Position numbers and translations under genes: made by a program
Notes under the pieces: model-generated
Databases searched by the model: none
What the model was told of the DNA's origin: nothing
Seen by the model: only the letters and a program-made list of their open reading frames with translations
Origin: an uncultured Clostridia bacterium
GTDB lineage: Bacteria > Bacillota > Clostridia > TANB77 > CAG-508
Reading direction: 5' to 3'
Assembly (NCBI GenBank): GCA_947623945.1
Contig: CANQHU010000012.1
Span: 1 to 43,781 of the forward strand
Length of the DNA: 43,781 nucleotides
Shown here: positions 40,654-43,781 of the stretch, piece by piece
Numbering within the stretch: position 1 is the first letter of the stretch
Layout: each line of letters starts with the position of its first letter

Positions 40654-41377
40654 CTACCTTTCCTGCGTTTTCATATATTTATATGCAAGCACACCTGAAT
40701 ATTTTGGTATTGTTATATTATTTGACATTTTTAAATCTACTTCTATAGTATCATCTTTTAAGATTTGTAAATAACCACCTGGTCTTGATAATCCCGCTAG
40801 TAACTCAGGTAGTCCAATTGCTTTAATAATAAATGGCGCTCCTACTTTTTCTCCATTTATTTCTATAATATTGCCACCACATACTATACTACTTGTTGGT
40901 ACTAATCTTTGATCATTAATTGAAATTGCCTCTGCTCCTGCATTTTTTAATTCATTTATTATACTTAATATGTCTCCATCATGAATAAGTAAATCACTAC
41001 TGTTTAATACCATACTTGCATCTAATTTGCTGTCATTTAATGTTATAATTACTCCTGGTCCTGTTACTTCTGCTAAGCCTATCATTTTATTACCTTGTTT
41101 TATTTGTGCTTCTTTTTCTTCTAGTTCACTATTATTTTCCGTAGAACTTTTTCTTTCTTCTTCTAACTCTTTTTCCGCTCTTTCTAAATTTTTATATACA
41201 TTATCATATCTTTCTTTATATTTTAAAACCTCTGCTCTTAATTCATTTTCTCCGTGAACTGCTTTGCCCTGCAATTAAGTTTGAACCATTTACGGTTTTT
41301 ATTTGTACAAATATTGCTAAAGTTAATGCAAAGCACATAAATCCTAAAACTATGCTTATTAATTTTTTGTTTGTCAT
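40654..41377 (-). CDS. DUF881 protein, second copy, read through a +1 site at CGG
   Basis: Conventional reading gives a truncated ORF lacking the N-terminus. A start at 41377 (MTNKKLISIVLGFMC, AGGAGGAAAC upstream) becomes continuous when one base is skipped at the in-frame CGG (41252-41254, TCA CGG A, codon 42), giving AGQSSS-GENELRAEVLKYK. The resulting 240-residue protein has the expected membrane helix (about 5-24), coiled coil and DUF881 domain (GPGVIITLNDSK; AGAEAISINDQRL; IKAIGLPELL), matching its neighbour in layout. It ends 8 bases before the first copy. Confidence 0.9.
41252..41254 (-). other. CGG +1 recoding site, second DUF881 gene
   Basis: Context TCA-C-GGA-GAA. Skipping the C joins the membrane helix to the coiled coil. 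Confidence 0.87.
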
Positions 41378-41388
41378 CCTGTTTCCTC

Positions 41389-42390
41389 CTATACATCAAA
41401 ATGGAAATAAACATGAAATCCATTATTTAAATCACCATTTGCATATATTTTTCCTGATATTCCTTTTTCTTGCTCTATAATTGCATTTACATATAGTATT
41501 TTGTTGCTCAAATTACTATTATCTCCTAAATATATTGTCTTTTGTTCTTCTTGCATATATACAGTATAATTGTTTGGATTGCTTATATCAATACTTGTGA
41601 TTTTTGTGTCTAAACCATATTCTTTTGAGACACTCATAATTTTTATTACTTGCTCTAATCTTTCTAAATCTTGTGTGCTTAATCTTTGTCCAACTACTAC
41701 TTCTTCCTCTTTTGTTGTAATTCCTTGGATAATTGGTTTTTGCTTACTATCTTCTGATAGTTCTAATATGTATCCTTGATGGTTTATATATGCATATTGT
41801 CCTAAAAAGTCTACACTATATTCATGTTTTCTTTCAGTTACCTCAATTTCTATAATACTTGGTATTCTTCTATGTATTTTTACATCTTCTATATAACTGT
41901 TAGATTTTATTTTTTCTGCTACTTTTGAACTTATAAATTTAAATATATTATCCCCAGTTTTTAATTCAGATAAACTAATTATTGTTTCTTGGCTTAGGGT
42001 TTCATTATTTACTACTTGGATTTCTTTTATATTAAATATTGGAGAAACTAAGGCAAATGTAATTGCTCCACCAATTATTGCTAACAATAAAAATATTTTT
42101 AATACTAACTTTATTTTTTTATTTCGCGATTTTCTTTTATTTTCCTGCTGTTGTATTTTATTTCTTTGCTCTTGGTCTTTTTTTATTTTATTCTTATTGG
42201 TCATTTGTATTACTTCTTCTGTTTCGTCATCAAAATCTTCTTTTCTTATTTTATTTTGCTCTTGAATTCTTTTTTCTCTTTCTTTTATTTTTTGATTACT
42301 ACTGTTTTTACTATTTTTTCCTTTTTTCTGTGCTTGTCCATTCATGTAATACAAATTAACTTCTTTAGCTTTTTTAGTTTTTTTTGCCAC
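41389..42390 (-). CDS. ftsQ: Cell division protein FtsQ/DivIB
   Basis: A 333-residue membrane protein. A long, charged cytoplasmic N-terminus (about 1-95, rich in K, E, Q) precedes one membrane helix (about 98-117, LVLKIFLLLAIIGGAITFAL) and a POTRA domain (FNIKEIQVVNNETLSQETII, about 123-142), then the FtsQ domain (NSYIEDVKIHRRIPSIIEIE; HEYSVDFLGQYAYINHQGYI). It organises septal wall synthesis with FtsL/FtsB-like partners. It lies after murA and before the DUF881 genes, a common order in Clostridia. No in-frame CGG. Confidence 0.88.
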   Translation of the reverse strand: MAKKTKKAKEVNLYYMNGQAQKKGKNSKNSSNQKIKEREKRIQEQNKIRKEDFDDETEEVIQMTNKNKIKKDQEQRNKIQQQENKRKSRNKKIKLVLKIFLLLAIIGGAITFALVSPIFNIKEIQVVNNETLSQETIISLSELKTGDNIFKFISSKVAEKIKSNSYIEDVKIHRRIPSIIEIEVTERKHEYSVDFLGQYAYINHQGYILELSEDSKQKPIIQGITTKEEEVVVGQRLSTQDLERLEQVIKIMSVSKEYGLDTKITSIDISNPNNYTVYMQEEQKTIYLGDNSNLSNKILYVNAIIEQEKGISGKIYANGDLNNGFHVYFHFDV

Positions 42391-42456
42391 TTTGTTACCT
42401 CCTTGCCTTAATAATATTTATATATGGTAAGAAGTAGGGCGTTTTATAAATTTGCC

Positions 42457-43402
42457 CTAGTTCTTATTCATTTTAATTGCTATTCCTAATTTATTTAATT
42501 TTTCTTCAAATTTCTCATATCCTCTTAAGATGTATTCTATATTTTCTACTTTTGTTGTACCTTTTGCTGCTATTCCTGCCATTACTAATGCTGCTCCTCC
42601 TCGCAAATCAGTTGCTTTTACTGTCGTTCCATACAATTTTCTTACACCTTTTACTATTGCTGTTTTTCCTTCTACTTCTATTTTTGCTCCCATTCTGGCT
42701 AACTCTTGTGTATATTTATATCGATTTTCAAATAAATTTTCTACAATGATAGATGTTCCTTTGGCTACTGCAAGTAGGCTTGTAAATATTGATTGCATAT
42801 CAGTTGGAAATCCGAGGATATGGCATAGTTTTTATATTTACAGCTTTTAATTTTTTTGGTGCTTTTAATTCTATTATATTTTTTTCAATTTTCAAATTAC
42901 ATCCTGTTTCTTCTAATTTATGAATAATTGGTGTAATATGATTTTGATCTGCACCTTTTACTAAAATATTTCCTCCCGTCATTGCTGCCATACATAAAAA
43001 TGTTCCTGTTTCTATTCTATCTGGCATAATATTATAACTTACATCTTTTAAATTTTTTACACCTTCAATTTGTATAATATCAGAACCTGCACCTTGTATT
43101 TTTGCTCCCATTTTATTTAGTATGTTTTGCAAGTCGATAATTTCTGGTTCTCTTGCAGCATTTGTAATAGTTGTTTCTCCATTTGCTAAACATGCTGCTA
43201 AAATGGCATTTTCAGTTGCTCCTACACTTGGAAAATCTAAATTTATTTTTTCCCCTGTTATTTTATCACAACTACATGTAATATTTCCATAGTTTTTGTG
43301 AATATTTATTCCTAATTTTTCAAATGCTTTTAAATGTAAATCTATTGGCCTTGTTCCAATGTCACATCCACCTGTTTGTGATAGTTTGTGGGTACATAAA
43401 TT
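42457..43402 (-). pseudogene. murA: UDP-GlcNAc enolpyruvyl transferase, 5'-truncated, with a +1 site at CGG
   Basis: The first committed enzyme of peptidoglycan synthesis. The recognisable reading begins at QTGGCDIGTRPIDLHL, which includes the catalytic cysteine loop (Cys115 in E. coli), and runs to the end (GYEKFEEKLNKLGIAIK). About 100 N-terminal residues are missing, where the sequence changes into a serine recombinase 3' end. At the in-frame CGG 42812-42814 (CCT CGG A) skipping one base gives TMPYPGFPTDMQS, the family's conserved block; conventional reading splits the gene. The rest of the enzyme is well conserved, so it was lately functional. Confidence 0.88.
42812..42814 (-). other. CGG +1 recoding site, murA
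   Basis: Context CCT-C-GGA-TTT. Skipping the C restores YPGFPTDMQ, invariant in MurA. Confidence 0.93.
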
Positions 43403-43781
43403 TTAAGTGAAATGCTAGCCCTCCGTTTTCGTATAATTCATTATACATTTCGTCATTTAAATTGTATTCTTCTTTTATTTTAGATGTTATTTCTTTTGGG
43501 TTAAATACTACGATTTTATCAAATATCCTTGATAACTCTTCTTTTGTTAATCCGTTTTTCTTAATATCATCTATTGCCTTAAAGATTAAATCTTCTTTAT
43601 CTTCTAGTTTATTTAAAGTATTAAATTTGCTTTCTACTTCTTGTAATTTTTCTTTTTCATATTTTATTTTCTTTTCTAGTTCTTGTTTTTTATCTTTGTA
43701 AATAAATTCAGGGATTAAATCGTTTAGCTTATCTTCATATACTTGCTTAAATTGTTTTTCTAATTTTTCTAAAGTTTGTTT
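43362..43781 (-). CDS. Large serine recombinase, C-terminal part
   Basis: A 139-residue open frame enters from the right edge and stops inside the murA sequence at 43362. It has the C-terminal layout of large serine recombinases: a charged coiled coil (LEKLEKQFKQVYEDKLNDLI; KKQELEKKIKYEKEKLQEVE), then LTKEELSRIFDKIVVF (family L-x-x-E-L-(I)-x-x-I-x-x-I-x-V), and a final strand (GGLAFHLKF). The last 11 residues (MYPQTITNRWM) come from murA sequence in another frame, so the normal end of the protein was probably replaced or extended at the junction. Confidence 0.65.
   Translation of the reverse strand, partial: KQTLEKLEKQFKQVYEDKLNDLIPEFIYKDKKQELEKKIKYEKEKLQEVESKFNTLNKLEDKEDLIFKAIDDIKKNGLTKEELSRIFDKIVVFNPKEITSKIKEEYNLNDEMYNELYENGGLAFHLKFMYPQTITNRWM

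Noticed and set aside
473..42814. Ordinary sequencing or assembly indels as the explanation of all frameshifts
   Set aside because: Random errors would fall in homopolymers and in any codon position. Here every one is an extra C at a codon boundary before a glycine GGR codon, while many CGGA/CGGG strings in other phases are error-free. A motif-specific base-calling error remains the main alternative and needs raw reads.
473..42814. CGG reassigned to another amino acid (Trp or Gln, as known in some Firmicutes)
   Set aside because: A simple reassignment would leave the frame unchanged. Here the downstream protein is only recognisable after a +1 shift.
1..43781. CRISPR array
   Set aside because: No regularly spaced direct repeats are seen.

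Overview
The window is very AT-rich, low-GC Gram-positive DNA from a spore-forming Clostridia-type bacterium. Evidence for this is the ftsA-ftsZ-spoIIGA-sigE-sigG block, bofA next to a yaaL-like gene, a ylmC-like gene, a glmS ribozyme, cdaA, clpE and DUF881/DUF1290 division genes. Genus cannot be read from the sequence.

Layout. 1-11990 is the early and lysogeny end of a siphovirus-type prophage: a leftward replication/recombination module (DnaD-like, helicase-loader-like, ERF, NinB-like, Gp157, three HNH genes), a divergent repressor switch at 8.3-9.3 kb, a damaged module (integrase fragment, DUF3800 fragment, ImmA-like gene) and a tyrosine integrase ending 80 bp from the 3' end of tRNA-Met(CAU), the probable attachment site. 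12-30.4 kb is chromosomal housekeeping: mtnN, glmS, bofA/yaaL, a lone VirD4-like ATPase, an ArsP_2-like permease, truA/cdaA, pdp, rnhB, htrA, clpE, pgsA and ylmC. 30.4-34.2 kb is accessory: a Panacea antitoxin with a broken RelA/SpoT-like partner, unknown genes, and a LytTR-DUF3021 pair. 34.2-43.4 kb is the sporulation/division cluster sigG, sigE, spoIIGA, ftsZ, ftsA, DUF1290, two DUF881 genes, ftsQ and murA. murA is cut short at its 5' side by the 3' end of a large serine recombinase gene that runs off the window.

Central observation. Reading every gene by eye, I found ten in-frame CGG triplets, and none works as a sense codon. At all ten the gene leaves frame, and skipping exactly one base (the C of CGG) restores the conserved protein; the first restored codon is always glycine GGA (8) or GGG (2). 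Affected genes are a small phage gene, an ImmA-like gene, bofA, an ArsP_2-like permease (two sites), truA, htrA, sigE, a DUF881 gene and murA. CGG spanning two codons (for example AAC GGA, GCC GGA) is common and harmless. The simplest reading is that in this organism, and in its prophage, CGG is not a codon but a +1 recoding site, with CGGA/CGGG decoded as one glycine. The bases before CGG differ from site to site, which points to an A-site mechanism, for example a tRNA-Gly with a four-base UCCG anticodon, rather than a slippery P-site codon.

Coordinates below give recoded genes as single features spanning the extra base.
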